From NCBI RefSeq assembly GCF_027853235.1, contig NZ_WKJG01000108.1:19766-83765 (forward strand): a stretch of 64,000 nucleotides of DNA. Direction: 5' to 3'. Under the pieces are notes generated by a model. The model was not told the DNA's origin, ran no database searches, and saw only the letters and a program-made list of their open reading frames with translations. Origin of the DNA: Aliibacillus thermotolerans (GTDB lineage: Bacteria; Bacillota; Bacilli; Bacillales; Marinococcaceae). Within the stretch, counting starts at the first letter, position 1, and each line of letters starts with the position of its first letter. Below are positions 53,339 to 62,058 of this stretch, one piece after another. A program made the position numbers and the translations under genes.

Positions 53339-53761
53339 ATGGAATTTAATTTTTACGTCAATGATGTCGTTGAACCGGCAAGACGGGAAATCGAAGAAGC
53401 TGGATATACTTCACTGCGCACACCGGAAGAAGTGGAGGAAGCGTTAGAAAGTGAAGGAACAACCTTGGTGATGGTTAACTCTGTTTGTGGCTGTGCCGGA
53501 GGAGTAGCTCGTCCTGCAGCAGCATACATTCGCAATTATGAAAAGCAACCAGATCGCTTTGTAACGGTATTTGCCGGGCAAGATAAAGAAGCAACGGAAA
53601 AAGCACGTTCCTACTTCACTGGTTACCCGCCATCTTCCCCGTCCTTTGCTATTTTAAAAGATGGAAAGATTCACCGCATGGTCGAACGTCACGAAATTGA
53701 AGGACACGAACCAATTGAAGTCGCCCAAAAATTAGAAGAAGCCCTTGATGAAATTTTATAA
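53339..53761 (+). CDS. brxB: Bacilliredoxin BrxB (YqiW)
   Basis: Removes bacillithiol from S-bacillithiolated proteins. 140 residues with the atypical redox motif CGC at 50-52 ([17 protein letters not shown]) and [14 protein letters not shown] near 99-112. This implies that the cell makes bacillithiol, consistent with a YqgX homologue. ATG 53339 with AAAGGAAGG upstream. Confidence 0.95.
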   Translation: MEFNFYVNDVVEPARREIEEAGYTSLRTPEEVEEALESEGTTLVMVNSVCGCAGGVARPAAAYIRNYEKQPDRFVTVFAGQDKEATEKARSYFTGYPPSSPSFAILKDGKIHRMVERHEIEGHEPIEVAQKLEEALDEIL

Positions 53762-53768
53762 TCGAGAT

Positions 53769-53799
53769 AAAGCTCCTCGCTGAATGGGGGGCTTTTTTT
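53769..53799 (+). terminator. Terminator after brxB
   Basis: AAAGCTCC...GGGGGCTTTTTTT hairpin. Confidence 0.85.
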
Positions 53800-53800
53800 C

Positions 53801-53830
53801 TTGACGTTTTGCCGTGTTCATTTGTATAAT
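53801..53830 (+). promoter_or_regulatory. Promoter of the next small gene
   Basis: TTGACG (53801-53806), 18-base spacer, TATAAT (53825-53830). Confidence 0.7.
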
Positions 53831-53863
53831 TCAATCACGATTGAAAACAAAGGATGGAATAAC

Positions 53864-54223
53864 ATGAATGCATTATATGATCAAATACAAGTTTATTTAA
53901 ACATGGATGAAGAGATTTCGTTTGAAGAATTTCAGGATTATTACAAAAAAGTGATGAAAAAACTTGAGGAGAATGCTAATCAGTTAAGTGAAGATGGCGT
54001 GTGGAAAGCGCTATTTGTTACGGAGACGCTCATGTCGAATGCAGAACACCGCGAACATACCGCAAAGAAAAAGGCGGAAGCGAAAAAGTTTCATAAAATG
54101 AAACATCGTACCCAGTTGTATGCGGAACATTTTACGAAACGTTTAAACGAACTAGGCTACAATGAGGAAGATATCGGGCGCGTGTTTGAAGAAATGTTAG
54201 AGGAAGGCAGCCATTCGGATTAA
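53864..54223 (+). CDS. Small helical protein of unknown function
   Basis: About 119 residues, soluble, predicted nearly all helical (DQIQVYLNMDEEISFEEFQ, KVMKKLEENANQL, KKKAEAKKFHKMKHR). Looks like a conserved Bacillaceae protein, but I do not recognise a named family. ATG 53864 follows AAAGGATGG; the upstream in-frame extension to 53801 overlaps the promoter and is rejected. Monocistronic with its own promoter. Confidence 0.65.
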   Translation: MNALYDQIQVYLNMDEEISFEEFQDYYKKVMKKLEENANQLSEDGVWKALFVTETLMSNAEHREHTAKKKAEAKKFHKMKHRTQLYAEHFTKRLNELGYNEEDIGRVFEEMLEEGSHSD

Positions 54224-54230
54224 TTTTTGG

Positions 54231-54259
54231 TTGACTTTTCTTGATCCTCTCGGTAAAAT
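54231..54259 (+). promoter_or_regulatory. Promoter of tRNA-Arg
   Basis: TTGACT (54231-54236), 17-base spacer, TAAAAT (54254-54259), 26 bases before the mature tRNA. Confidence 0.7.
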
Positions 54260-54284
54260 ATAATCTGTCTTGTGAAAAAGGTGT

Positions 54285-54359
54285 GCGCCTATGGTGAAAT
54301 GGATATCACGCGAGATTCCGGTTCTCGTATTCCAGGTTCGAATCCTGGTAGGCGCGCCA
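54285..54359 (+). tRNA. tRNA-Arg (anticodon CCG)
   Basis: Acceptor GCGCCTA / TAGGCGC, D-arm with TGGTGAAATGGATATCA, anticodon stem CGAGA / TCTCG with loop TTCCGGT, giving anticodon CCG. T-arm CCAGG-TTCGAAT-CCTGG. Discriminator G and encoded CCA (54357-54359). Single-gene unit with its own promoter and terminator. Confidence 0.95.
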
Positions 54360-54378
54360 TCTATACGTATATGTTTTT

Positions 54379-54404
54379 AAAACTGCTGCATTGCAGTTTT
54401 TTTG
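54379..54404 (+). terminator. Terminator after tRNA-Arg
   Basis: AAAACTGC-TGCATT-GCAGTTTTTTT. Confidence 0.9.
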
Positions 54405-54471
54405 TTTTGTATAAGCCCTTTTAGAAGAAGAGAAACTAAACATACATTTCTCTTCGGAAGGGGTATGTCCA

Positions 54472-54981
54472 TTGAAAATCTTTCTTTCATTGTTTTTATC
54501 TCTATTATGGCCGTTAAATAGCGAGGTGTTACCCGGAGACCCTTATCTCATTGTGAATAAAGAAACGAATGAATTAGCATATTTTGAAGATGGGGAAAAG
54601 TTATATCATCATCCGGTAGCTACGGGGAAAACGGAGACGTTAACACCAGAAGGAGAGTTTATTGTCATTGTAAAAGCGGTTCAACCTTATTACCGGAAGT
54701 TAGATATAAAGGGTGGAGATCCGAACAATCCGCTTGGAAGTCGTTGGATTGGCTTTGACGCCGACGATACAGATGGACGCACGTACGGGATTCACGGAAC
54801 AAATAACCCGCAATCGATTGGAAAATACGTATCAGAAGGCTGTATTCGCATGCATAATGAACATATTAATAAAATGTTTGAACATGTTCGCATAGGAACA
54901 AAAGTATGGATTGTAAAGGAAAAGACTTCCATCGACACCCTCGCGCAAAGAAAAGGTGTCTTGGATTCGACTAATAAATAG
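54472..54981 (+). CDS. L,D-transpeptidase (YkuD fold)
   Basis: 169 residues: signal sequence (KIFLSLFLSLLWPLNS), then a YkuD domain with DPYLIVNKETNELAYFEDG. Active-site motif HGTN (His108) and SEGCIRM with Cys124. Cross-links or modifies peptidoglycan outside the membrane; may act in the spore or vegetative wall. No LysM domain. TTG 54472 with GGAAGGGG upstream. Confidence 0.88.
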   Translation: MKIFLSLFLSLLWPLNSEVLPGDPYLIVNKETNELAYFEDGEKLYHHPVATGKTETLTPEGEFIVIVKAVQPYYRKLDIKGGDPNNPLGSRWIGFDADDTDGRTYGIHGTNNPQSIGKYVSEGCIRMHNEHINKMFEHVRIGTKVWIVKEKTSIDTLAQRKGVLDSTNK

Positions 54982-55059
54982 AAATCGAGATAACAGTTCA
55001 TGGGACGTTTCCAATAGAGTCTCATGAATTTTTTATATGACAGAAGGCAAACTGGATGT

Positions 55060-55540
55060 CTGAAGTACCGATGCAAAAGTATGTCAAACTTTACAGGAAA
55101 CGTGGATACTTTTTCGATTTAAAGTGTTAAATGACCAATTATTAATGTAATGAGGGTAAAAAGTGTCGTATAATCGCTTCATAGAACCTTTCTTCGTGAA
55201 AAAGCTGCGTAAAATGGTCGTATGAAAGCTTGGAATAGTCATAATGAAGCGATTTAGACTCCAATTTAATGGGCATGCGACCAATTATCAGGAATGAAAG
55301 GAAAATAGATGTCGCATGAATGCTTCATGGGGCATCTATTTTACGTAAAAATCTCGAAAAAAGTGTCGTATAGCCGTTAGAAATGGTAATAATTAGGAGA
55401 AAAAACGGTCATTTTACGTTTCATGCGACGTATTTTTGTGAAGAAAGGAAGGATAGATGTCTCATGATCCTTTCATACGACCGATTATTTCATATAAAAA
55501 TCGTTGAATGGTCGCATGACTTGATCAAGGCAGAAGCTAG
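55060..55540. repeat. Repeat-rich noncoding DNA with GTCGyATGA motifs
   Basis: Several degenerate copies of short motifs on both strands: GTCGTATAATCG, GTCGTATGAAAG, GTCGCATGAATG, GTCGTATAGCCG and CTTTCATACGAC, interspersed with TTTTACGT and TTTCATATAAAAAT. The last stretch recurs near 3089-3100. No ORF is credible here. From 54982 to 55060 I see nothing. Confidence 0.5.
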
Positions 55541-55891
55541 AACAGGAATTCTGTCCAAAGTGGTTCTTCAGCTAAGAACGCACACATCCTTCGTTTACTC
55601 CGACTTTTGTCCCCGTCCTTCCATCGCCTACGCGCCTAACCGATTGCTTCCGCTTTTCTCTGTCTAGCTCCAGAGCCTACTCGCTCGAGTCGCTTCAGGT
55701 CGCTGAAGAAGCCAAAAAACGGCTTCTTTCACCGCCCTTCCAGCGCTTGTCGCTCGTGAGCAAGGCTTATTTATGTCTAGCTCCAGCAATCAGGCATTTG
55801 AACGCTTCAGATCATGGCAGAAGTCAAAAACCGGACTTCTGTCCATGTCCTTCCAGCGTCTTCATGCCTAACCGATTGCTTCCGCTTTTCT
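55541..55891. repeat. Tandem REP-like elements
   Basis: At least two and a half copies of an element bounded by TGTCTAGCTCCAG (55661-55673 and 55774-55786) and CCTAACCGATTGCTTCCGC (55635 and 55867). Each contains an AGAAG...CTTCT hairpin (AGAAGCCAAAAAACGGCTTCT split around 55704-55724; AGAAGTC...GGACTTCT at 55820-55841) and CCTTCCAGCG. This GCTTCCGCTTTTC / TCTAGCTCCAG pattern is a familiar noncoding repeat in Bacillaceae. Confidence 0.65.
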
Positions 55892-55984
55892 TTATAAAAA
55901 CGTGGCGGCGCCGGTGAGGAGTGTTCCTACAACTAATGTTATAATCATAATGTAAATGATAATACGTTGGAATCTTTTTGGCAT
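55892..55984 (-). CDS. prli42: Prli42, stressosome-associated miniprotein
   Basis: 30 residues: MPKRFQRIIIYIMIITLVVG then TLLTGAATFL. Short basic N-terminus followed by a single membrane helix, the size and layout of Prli42, which anchors the stressosome to the membrane in Listeria and has homologues in Bacillaceae. GGAGGT sits six bases before the ATG. Too short for routine gene finders. An inverted repeat CAGT...ACTG lies just upstream (56000-56013). Confidence 0.8.
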   Translation of the reverse strand: MPKRFQRIIIYIMIITLVVGTLLTGAATFL

Positions 55985-56087
55985 ATCTTTACCTCCAGAC
56001 AGTTTACTTACTGTTTATTTTACGTTTAAATGAGGGTGAGACTCAAGTTTTATGATGTCAATTTCCAAAAAGAATGGAGATGAGAGA

Positions 56088-56501
56088 ATGAAAGAAGCGC
56101 CTAAAAAAATTGATCACATTGGGATTGCGGTAAAATCAATTGAGGAACATGTCCCTTTTTATGAAAATGTTTTAAAACTTCCATTATTAAGAACAGAGGA
56201 AGTGGCGTCGCAAAAAGTGAAAGTGGCTTTTATTGGTATTGGAGAGTCGAAAATAGAATTGTTAGAACCGCTCGATGAATCAAGTCCGATTGCGAAATTC
56301 CTGGAGAAAAAAGGAGAAGGGATTCATCACGTCGCTTTAGGTGTCACTGATATTGAATCACGTTTAAAAGAAATTCAAAAAGATGGGATTCAAGCGATTG
56401 ATGAAAGGCCGAAAAAAGGTGCCGGAGGGGCGGATGTTGCGTTCTTACATCCAAAGTCAACCGGTCGGGTATTGTTTGAATTGTGCGAGAAAAAAGAGTA
56501 A
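56088..56501 (+). CDS. mce: Methylmalonyl-CoA epimerase
   Basis: Interconverts (R)- and (S)-methylmalonyl-CoA in propionyl-CoA catabolism. 137-residue VOC-fold protein. Metal ligands: His10 (IDHIGIAV), His near 80-81 (GIHHVALGV) and Glu131 (LFELCE). Corresponds to B. subtilis yqjC. The carboxylase yqjD normally next to it is missing here. ATG 56088 with GGAGATGAGAG upstream; an ATG at 56052 is upstream of that site. Overlaps nothing and is 17 bases before yqjE. Confidence 0.92.
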   Translation: MKEAPKKIDHIGIAVKSIEEHVPFYENVLKLPLLRTEEVASQKVKVAFIGIGESKIELLEPLDESSPIAKFLEKKGEGIHHVALGVTDIESRLKEIQKDGIQAIDERPKKGAGGADVAFLHPKSTGRVLFELCEKKE

Positions 56502-56518
56502 ATGAAGGAGGGAGTACG

Positions 56519-57643
56519 GTGATTAATAAACAAAGACTCGTTGATGAATTTATAGAGCTCGTTCAAATTGATTCCGAAACGACAAAAGAAGAAAAAATAG
56601 GTGCTGTATTAAAAGAAAAGTTTACATCTCTTGGTCTTGAAGTAGTAGAAGATGATGCGAAAGAAAAAACAGGACACGGAGCTGGGAATTTAATTTGTAC
56701 GTGGCACGGAAACGTCCCATCTGCAGACCCTATTTATTTTACTTCCCACATGGATACCGTCGTTCCCGGAGAAGGCATTCAACCAAAAATAGAAGATGGA
56801 ATCATTCGCTCGGATGGAACGACCATTTTAGGAGCGGATGATAAGGCCGGGATTGCCGCGATGTTGGAGAGTATCCGCACCATTCAAGAAAACAATCTGC
56901 CACATGGGACAATTCAATTTGTTATTACTGTGGGAGAAGAAGCGGGACTGGTTGGTGCGAAAGCATTGAATGCTTCTCTTTTACAAGCAAAGTACGGTTT
57001 TGCGTTAGACAGCGATGGAGAAGTCGGAAATATCATCGTCGCAGCACCTTACCAAGCCCAGTTTAACATTCAAGTGAATGGAAAAACGGCTCACGCCGGG
57101 GTTGCGCCTGAAAAAGGAATATCTGCTATTACGGTTGCGGCGAAAGCAATTGCAAAAATGCCATTAGGACGAATCGATGAAGAGACGACTGCAAATATTG
57201 GTCGTTTTGAAGGAGGAACCCAAACGAACATCGTCTGTGACAAAGTCCATATTACTGCAGAAGCTCGTTCTCTTTCTGAAGAGAAATTACATACACAAGT
57301 AAATAAAATGACAACTGCGTTTGAAGAGACAGCGAAGGAAATGGGAGCGACAGCGGAAGTAAACTCGGAAATCGTGTATACTGGTTTTAAATACACGAAA
57401 GAAGATACCGTCGTTCAAATTGCGATGAAAGCAAGTGAAAGAATTGGCCGAAAGCCGAAACTGCTTCGAAGCGGTGGCGGAAGCGATGCAAACATCATTG
57501 CGGGATACGGTGTTCCGACAGTCAACTTATCTGTAGGTTACAAAGATATTCATACGACGAATGAACATATTGCCATTGGAGATCTCGTGAAGTTAACGGA
57601 GATGGTCAATGCCGTCGTTCAAGAAGTCGTCGCCAATACGTGA
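56519..57643 (+). CDS. yqjE: M20-family peptidase, PepT-like (YqjE)
   Basis: 374-residue zinc aminotripeptidase-like enzyme. Metal-binding residues in TSHMDTV (His and Asp), GADDKAGI, GEEAGLVGA, ALDSDG and GGGSDAN. Dimerisation domain QFNIQVNGKTAHAGVAPEKG. Likely a cytosolic tripeptidase; exact specificity unknown. GTG 56519 follows AAGGAGGG with six-base spacing; an earlier in-frame ATG at 56483 overlaps mce. Confidence 0.9.
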   Translation: MINKQRLVDEFIELVQIDSETTKEEKIGAVLKEKFTSLGLEVVEDDAKEKTGHGAGNLICTWHGNVPSADPIYFTSHMDTVVPGEGIQPKIEDGIIRSDGTTILGADDKAGIAAMLESIRTIQENNLPHGTIQFVITVGEEAGLVGAKALNASLLQAKYGFALDSDGEVGNIIVAAPYQAQFNIQVNGKTAHAGVAPEKGISAITVAAKAIAKMPLGRIDEETTANIGRFEGGTQTNIVCDKVHITAEARSLSEEKLHTQVNKMTTAFEETAKEMGATAEVNSEIVYTGFKYTKEDTVVQIAMKASERIGRKPKLLRSGGGSDANIIAGYGVPTVNLSVGYKDIHTTNEHIAIGDLVKLTEMVNAVVQEVVANT

Positions 57644-57659
57644 GTAGGAGGGGAAGAGA

Positions 57660-58853
57660 ATGAATGAGGGGCGGACGTGGAAAGGAAAAGTTATTTTTCA
57701 CGTCGACATGAACAGTTTTTACGCGTCAGTAGAAAAAGTGTACAATCCTTCTTTAAAACATCAGCCGGTGGCAATAGCCGGAAATCCGAAAGAGCGACGA
57801 GGTATTGTCGTAACGGCAAGTTATGAAGCGAGAGCACGCGGCGTGAAAACTACGATGCCGGTATGGGAAGCCCGTGAAAAATGCCCGGATCTCATCATTC
57901 TTCCCCCTGATTTTGAAAAATACCGAGCGATGTCTCGTCAAATATTTGAACTTCTTCGGTCGTACTCTCCGCTTGTCGAGCCGGTATCCATTGATGAAGG
58001 GTATGTCGACATGACTTCTTATTTTCCAGCGCAAGAGATCGGCCAAGTAGCTAAAGGAATGCAACAAAAACTGTTAGAGCAATTAGGCCTTCCTGCAAGC
58101 ATCGGGATTGCACCGAACAAATTTTTAGCGAAAATGGCAAGCGATATGAAAAAGCCTCTCGGCATTACGATTCTTCGCAAACGTGAACTTCCAGAAAAAC
58201 TATGGCCGTTGCCGGTAGAAGAAATGCATGGAGTTGGAAAAAAGTCCGCGCAACAACTGCGCAGATTAGGTATTCATACCATTGGTGATTTGGCGACGCA
58301 TTCTTCGACGTTTTTAGAACTGCGTTTCGGCAAGAAAGGCAGACTGTGGAGCGAACGGGCCAATGGAATGGATTATCGCAAAGTAGACCCGGAATCGGTT
58401 CATGAAGTAAAAAGTGTCGGCAACTCAACGACCCTACCGTATGACGTAGAAGATAAAGAAGAATTAAAAAAGGTGTTAAAGCAGTTATCTGAAAAAGTGG
58501 CGAAACGTTTGAAAGAAAAAGAAGTGTGTACCGATAACATTCAGCTGACGATTCGCTACAACGATCGCCGCACCATTACAAGAAGTGAGACACTTCCTGA
58601 TGCGCTTATGGATGCAAGGGATATATATAACCAAGCAGTTTCTCTTTTCGAGCAATATTGGAATGAAAAAGGAGTCAGATTGTTAGGAGTTACCGCTTTA
58701 GATGTTATCCCTCTTTCTGATGCGTCGAAACAGTTGGATTTGTTCACGTATGAGCGTGAAAACAAAGAAATGAAAATAAATAAAACGATCTCGAAGCTAG
58801 TGGATAAATATGGAGACGATATTATCCGAAGAGGTACGATCGATGAACGGTGA
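57660..58853 (+). CDS. dinB: DNA polymerase IV (Y family, YqjH)
   Basis: Translesion polymerase. 397 residues. Catalytic acids Asp16 (FHVDMNSFYASVE) and Asp112/Glu113 (SIDEGYVDM). Helix-hairpin-helix GVGKKSAQQLRRLG. A beta-clamp binding motif QLDLF is at 358-362, followed by an unusual extension of about 35 residues. Corresponds to B. subtilis polY1 (yqjH). GGAGGGGAAGAG precedes the ATG. Confidence 0.95.
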   Translation: MNEGRTWKGKVIFHVDMNSFYASVEKVYNPSLKHQPVAIAGNPKERRGIVVTASYEARARGVKTTMPVWEAREKCPDLIILPPDFEKYRAMSRQIFELLRSYSPLVEPVSIDEGYVDMTSYFPAQEIGQVAKGMQQKLLEQLGLPASIGIAPNKFLAKMASDMKKPLGITILRKRELPEKLWPLPVEEMHGVGKKSAQQLRRLGIHTIGDLATHSSTFLELRFGKKGRLWSERANGMDYRKVDPESVHEVKSVGNSTTLPYDVEDKEELKKVLKQLSEKVAKRLKEKEVCTDNIQLTIRYNDRRTITRSETLPDALMDARDIYNQAVSLFEQYWNEKGVRLLGVTALDVIPLSDASKQLDLFTYERENKEMKINKTISKLVDKYGDDIIRRGTIDER

Positions 58854-58876
58854 CGAGTCTTTACGGCTCGTTTTTT
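58853..58876 (+). terminator. Terminator after dinB
   Basis: ACGAGTC-TTTAC-GGCTCGT followed by TTTTTC; overlaps the dinB stop. Confidence 0.85.
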
Positions 58877-58889
58877 CTTTGTTAAAGGG

Positions 58890-58916
58890 TAAAAAAAACA
58901 GAAAATTAGCCGATAT
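58890..58916 (+). promoter_or_regulatory. Sigma-D (flagellar) promoter
   Basis: TAAA at 58890-58893, exactly 15 bases, then GCCGATAT at 58909-58916: a perfect match to the B. subtilis sigma-D consensus (TAAA-N15-GCCGATAT). It lies 35 bases before the ylqG start. Confidence 0.85.
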
Positions 58917-58950
58917 GAGAAGTAAGAGAATGACATTCGGAGGGAACGCC

Positions 58951-61710
58951 ATGCAAAAAGTGTCCCAAGCATTATTAAAACAAAACCAAGAAACACCACT
59001 TCGTCTTCAAGAAGGTGGGAAATATCGGGCGAAAGTGGTTGATAGAATAGATGATCGAAAAGCGGTTGTAAATATTCAAGGCTCAAATCAAACAGTCCGA
59101 TTTGAAGGAACGTTCCCAAAAGGCAATCATATCACCGTAGAAATTGCCGGAAGAAAAGATGGTGTCGTGACCGTTCGTGAAATAGAATCGCAACCTTCCC
59201 CACAAGAGACACGTTCCCAAGACGCTGTTCGGGAAGCGTTGAGACAAGCAAAAATTGAACGTCCTTCTGAAGGGCTTTTGCAAGCAGCCCGACAAGTGGA
59301 AAGACATATGCCGGTCACGAAAGAAACGATCGAACATTTACAACGATTTATGTCGGACGAACGAATGCCTTTGGATGCGAAGCTACATACGGTTCGGGCA
59401 GCAGCAATGAAACAAGTGCCCATCACTGAAACAAATTTACGTCACATCCATGAAAGTTTGCATCATCACCGCATGGCAGATACGTTAAATGAAGCTCGTA
59501 CGAAAGACGCACAAGTGACAGATGAACGAGTCGATCGGGCTATTCGGCAAGCGGTGGAACAGCTAAAAAGTAATATTTCACAGGAGCGAGGGCGCTTGCA
59601 AACATTTAGAGAGACGATTGCTTTCATCCGACAAGGGCTAGAAAGAGGAATGGCACTGGAAGAAGGGAAAGCCCGCGTGCAAAAAGAAGTGCTATCCCAT
59701 CCGGAGTTGACAGCAAAAGAAGCGAAATTGTTACGAAAAGCGTTAAAAGAAGCGGATGTATTACAAGACACCGGGCGCCGCCGGTTAGCGCAGGCGTTAG
59801 AAAAACTAGAGATAGAAAGAATTCCAGTAGAATCATCATCCGTACGAGGAGAAAGGGGAAACTTAAGAGAAACGTTGCAATCCATTGAACGAGCGTTGCT
59901 GCAAGGGACATCTTTCAAAGATGTAAAAGAACGAATTGAAAGAGAAGTGTTACGACATGCAGACTTATCTGGCAGCCAATCAACTACTTTAAGAAAACTC
60001 CTGGGAGAGATGACGGGAACGGACTCTTCCGCACGTGCTCGCCTGCACCAATTCCTTCAACAACTAATTCAAGAAACGAGTTCTGTTGGAAAAAGAATGG
60101 AAGAACAAGTTACTACTTTACTTCAACAAGCACAAAAGGAAAAAATAGATGTCGCGTCTCTTTTGTTGCAAATGGGGGGAAGTGAAAAGGAAGCAAGTCG
60201 CATTCAAGCGTTAGTCAAACAAGCGCTACAATTGGATCAAGTTGCAGGAGAAAGATTAATGGAAGCTTTACTAAAAATCGAACGCTCCTCTTCTTACAAT
60301 ATTCAAGTGTTACTAACGACGTTTCAATCAGCGGTTCAAAAAGAACCAAATTTTTCCCAAGTATTCACACGTATACAAGAACAATTGATACCAATTCTCC
60401 AAGAACAAGGCCAAAAGGAAGTCGTGAAACAACTGCCGAAAATTGAAGCGCTCATACATACTGGCAAAGAACTGCAAGCCCGAGAACAAACTTTTCGTTT
60501 GCTTGAAGAAATCACAAACATCACCCGCTCACAAAACAGCGTTTCCGCAACGTATGCGGAAGATGAACAACGGTTTGCAAACATTCCATTTGAAACGAAA
60601 CAATTACTGGAAACTCGCATTACCGAACGATTACACAAATTAGCAGCGGATTTTAAAACGTTGCAAGACCAAGCAGTGAAGCAGCTACAACAAATCGAAC
60701 AGCGCATCGCACAACAGCAACGTCCAGACGCAAGACAATTGCTGGAATCGACGATCAAACAACTGGACCGTGCGATTTTACGAAGCGATGCGATGCTATT
60801 TACCGATATGAAAACGGAGAAACAATTATTGCAAGCGAGCGGACAATTAGCCGAAGCGAAAAAACTGTTACAACAAGGACAGCTTCAACAAGCAAAACAA
60901 ATTGTGAACCAAGTGCGCCAAATGATAGAAAAGGTTACTTTCCAACCGAGTGAACAGAAAATAAAACAATTTGTCTTACAAGAAGAACAACCGATTGCAA
61001 GACATCGAAGTGCTCTTACCCAAACGGCCGATCGAGTGGTTGATTACGGACGACAAATAACGAATGAACCGTCTGCGCGTCTAATGTTCGAATTCATTCG
61101 CACGCTCGGATTAAACCGAGACAGTGAATTGGCCCAGTTGTTAACGCATGGAACGAAAGGAGACGGATTACACACGTCGACGCAAACAGTGAAAGATAGT
61201 CTTCTTCAACTATTAAAAGACGATGCGAAGACAAGTCCACAAGCAAATCAAACACTGTCCCATTTAAGCGGACAACAATTGTTAAGCAAATCGGAAGTCG
61301 GTACAAACATGCAACACTTGTACTTTCATGTGCCTCTTCCTTTCAAAGAAAAATTGGAAGATATCGAAGTATACGTGCAAGCGCGGGAAAACGGAGAAAT
61401 GCTTGATTGGGAAAATTGCACCCTCTATTTTAAATTGAACACTCCGAAGTTAGGAGAAACTGGTATCGTCATTCAAGCAAAAGATCGCCAGTTATCCATC
61501 ACTTTAAAAAATGATCAAGAGGACTTTTCAGCAAAAATGCAACCGCTCGTCGAAAAAACCGTCGCTTCCATTAGTGCGCTTGGGTATCAACTGAATGATA
61601 TTCAGTACACAACGCTCACAACGGAAACGATGAATGAAGAAAATCAAGAAGAAGAGACAGGAGCATTAACTCCTTTTTACACGGAAGAAGGGTTTGATTA
61701 TAAAATATGA
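58951..61710 (+). CDS. ylqG: YlqG, FliK-like hook-length control homologue
   Basis: About 919 residues, much longer than B. subtilis YlqG. C-terminal 100 residues have the FliK/hook-length type fold (EMLDWENCTLYFKLNTPKLG, IVIQAKDRQLSITLKND). The middle is Gln/Glu/Lys-rich and helical, with internal duplications at about residues 226-288 and 311-373 (VLSHPELTAKEAKLLRKALK versus VLRHADLSGSQSTTLRKLLG) and a shorter third copy. ATG 58951 follows CGGAGGGAACG; ORF extension to 58810 overlaps dinB. Sigma-D promoter and ylqH/fliS neighbours point to flagellar export or assembly. Confidence 0.8.
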   Translation: MQKVSQALLKQNQETPLRLQEGGKYRAKVVDRIDDRKAVVNIQGSNQTVRFEGTFPKGNHITVEIAGRKDGVVTVREIESQPSPQETRSQDAVREALRQAKIERPSEGLLQAARQVERHMPVTKETIEHLQRFMSDERMPLDAKLHTVRAAAMKQVPITETNLRHIHESLHHHRMADTLNEARTKDAQVTDERVDRAIRQAVEQLKSNISQERGRLQTFRETIAFIRQGLERGMALEEGKARVQKEVLSHPELTAKEAKLLRKALKEADVLQDTGRRRLAQALEKLEIERIPVESSSVRGERGNLRETLQSIERALLQGTSFKDVKERIEREVLRHADLSGSQSTTLRKLLGEMTGTDSSARARLHQFLQQLIQETSSVGKRMEEQVTTLLQQAQKEKIDVASLLLQMGGSEKEASRIQALVKQALQLDQVAGERLMEALLKIERSSSYNIQVLLTTFQSAVQKEPNFSQVFTRIQEQLIPILQEQGQKEVVKQLPKIEALIHTGKELQAREQTFRLLEEITNITRSQNSVSATYAEDEQRFANIPFETKQLLETRITERLHKLAADFKTLQDQAVKQLQQIEQRIAQQQRPDARQLLESTIKQLDRAILRSDAMLFTDMKTEKQLLQASGQLAEAKKLLQQGQLQQAKQIVNQVRQMIEKVTFQPSEQKIKQFVLQEEQPIARHRSALTQTADRVVDYGRQITNEPSARLMFEFIRTLGLNRDSELAQLLTHGTKGDGLHTSTQTVKDSLLQLLKDDAKTSPQANQTLSHLSGQQLLSKSEVGTNMQHLYFHVPLPFKEKLEDIEVYVQARENGEMLDWENCTLYFKLNTPKLGETGIVIQAKDRQLSITLKNDQEDFSAKMQPLVEKTVASISALGYQLNDIQYTTLTTETMNEENQEEETGALTPFYTEEGFDYKI

Positions 61711-62000
61711 GTCATCATTTTTATTACGACCAACAACGACGTCGCGAAAAAAACGGACCGACCGCTGCCGTCATTAAGTATGAAGAAGGAGAAACTCCGC
61801 GTGTCACTGCCAAAGGAACGGGAGAAGTCGCGAAACAAATTTTAGCTTTGGCGAAAGAGCATAACATCTATATGCAAGAAGATCCTACCCTTTTGGAAAG
61901 TTTGCTTGATATGGACTTAGGAGAAAATGTTCCTCCGCAGCTATACTCCGTCATCGCAGAAATCCTTCTTTTAATTGAAGAAATGGAAAAAGAGTATTAA
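61707..62000 (+). CDS. ylqH: YlqH, FlhB C-terminal domain homologue
   Basis: 97 residues resembling only the cytosolic substrate-specificity domain of FlhB/EscU: GPTAAVIKYEEGE, then PRVTAKGTGEVAKQILALAKEHNI and PPQLYSVIAEIL. The NPTH autocleavage site of FlhB reads NGPT here, so self-cleavage is doubtful. No membrane region. Overlaps the ylqG stop (ATGA), so translation is coupled. Likely an accessory factor for flagellar type III export. Confidence 0.88.
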   Translation: MSHHFYYDQQRRREKNGPTAAVIKYEEGETPRVTAKGTGEVAKQILALAKEHNIYMQEDPTLLESLLDMDLGENVPPQLYSVIAEILLLIEEMEKEY

Positions 62001-62058
62001 CAATCATTAAAATGCACCGATATAAGAATTAGTGAAAGAGAAAGAGAGGTGGGACGTG

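Noticed and set aside
55383..55667. 94-codon plus-strand ORF
   Set aside because: Runs through the repeat arrays, no ribosome-binding site, no recognisable domain.
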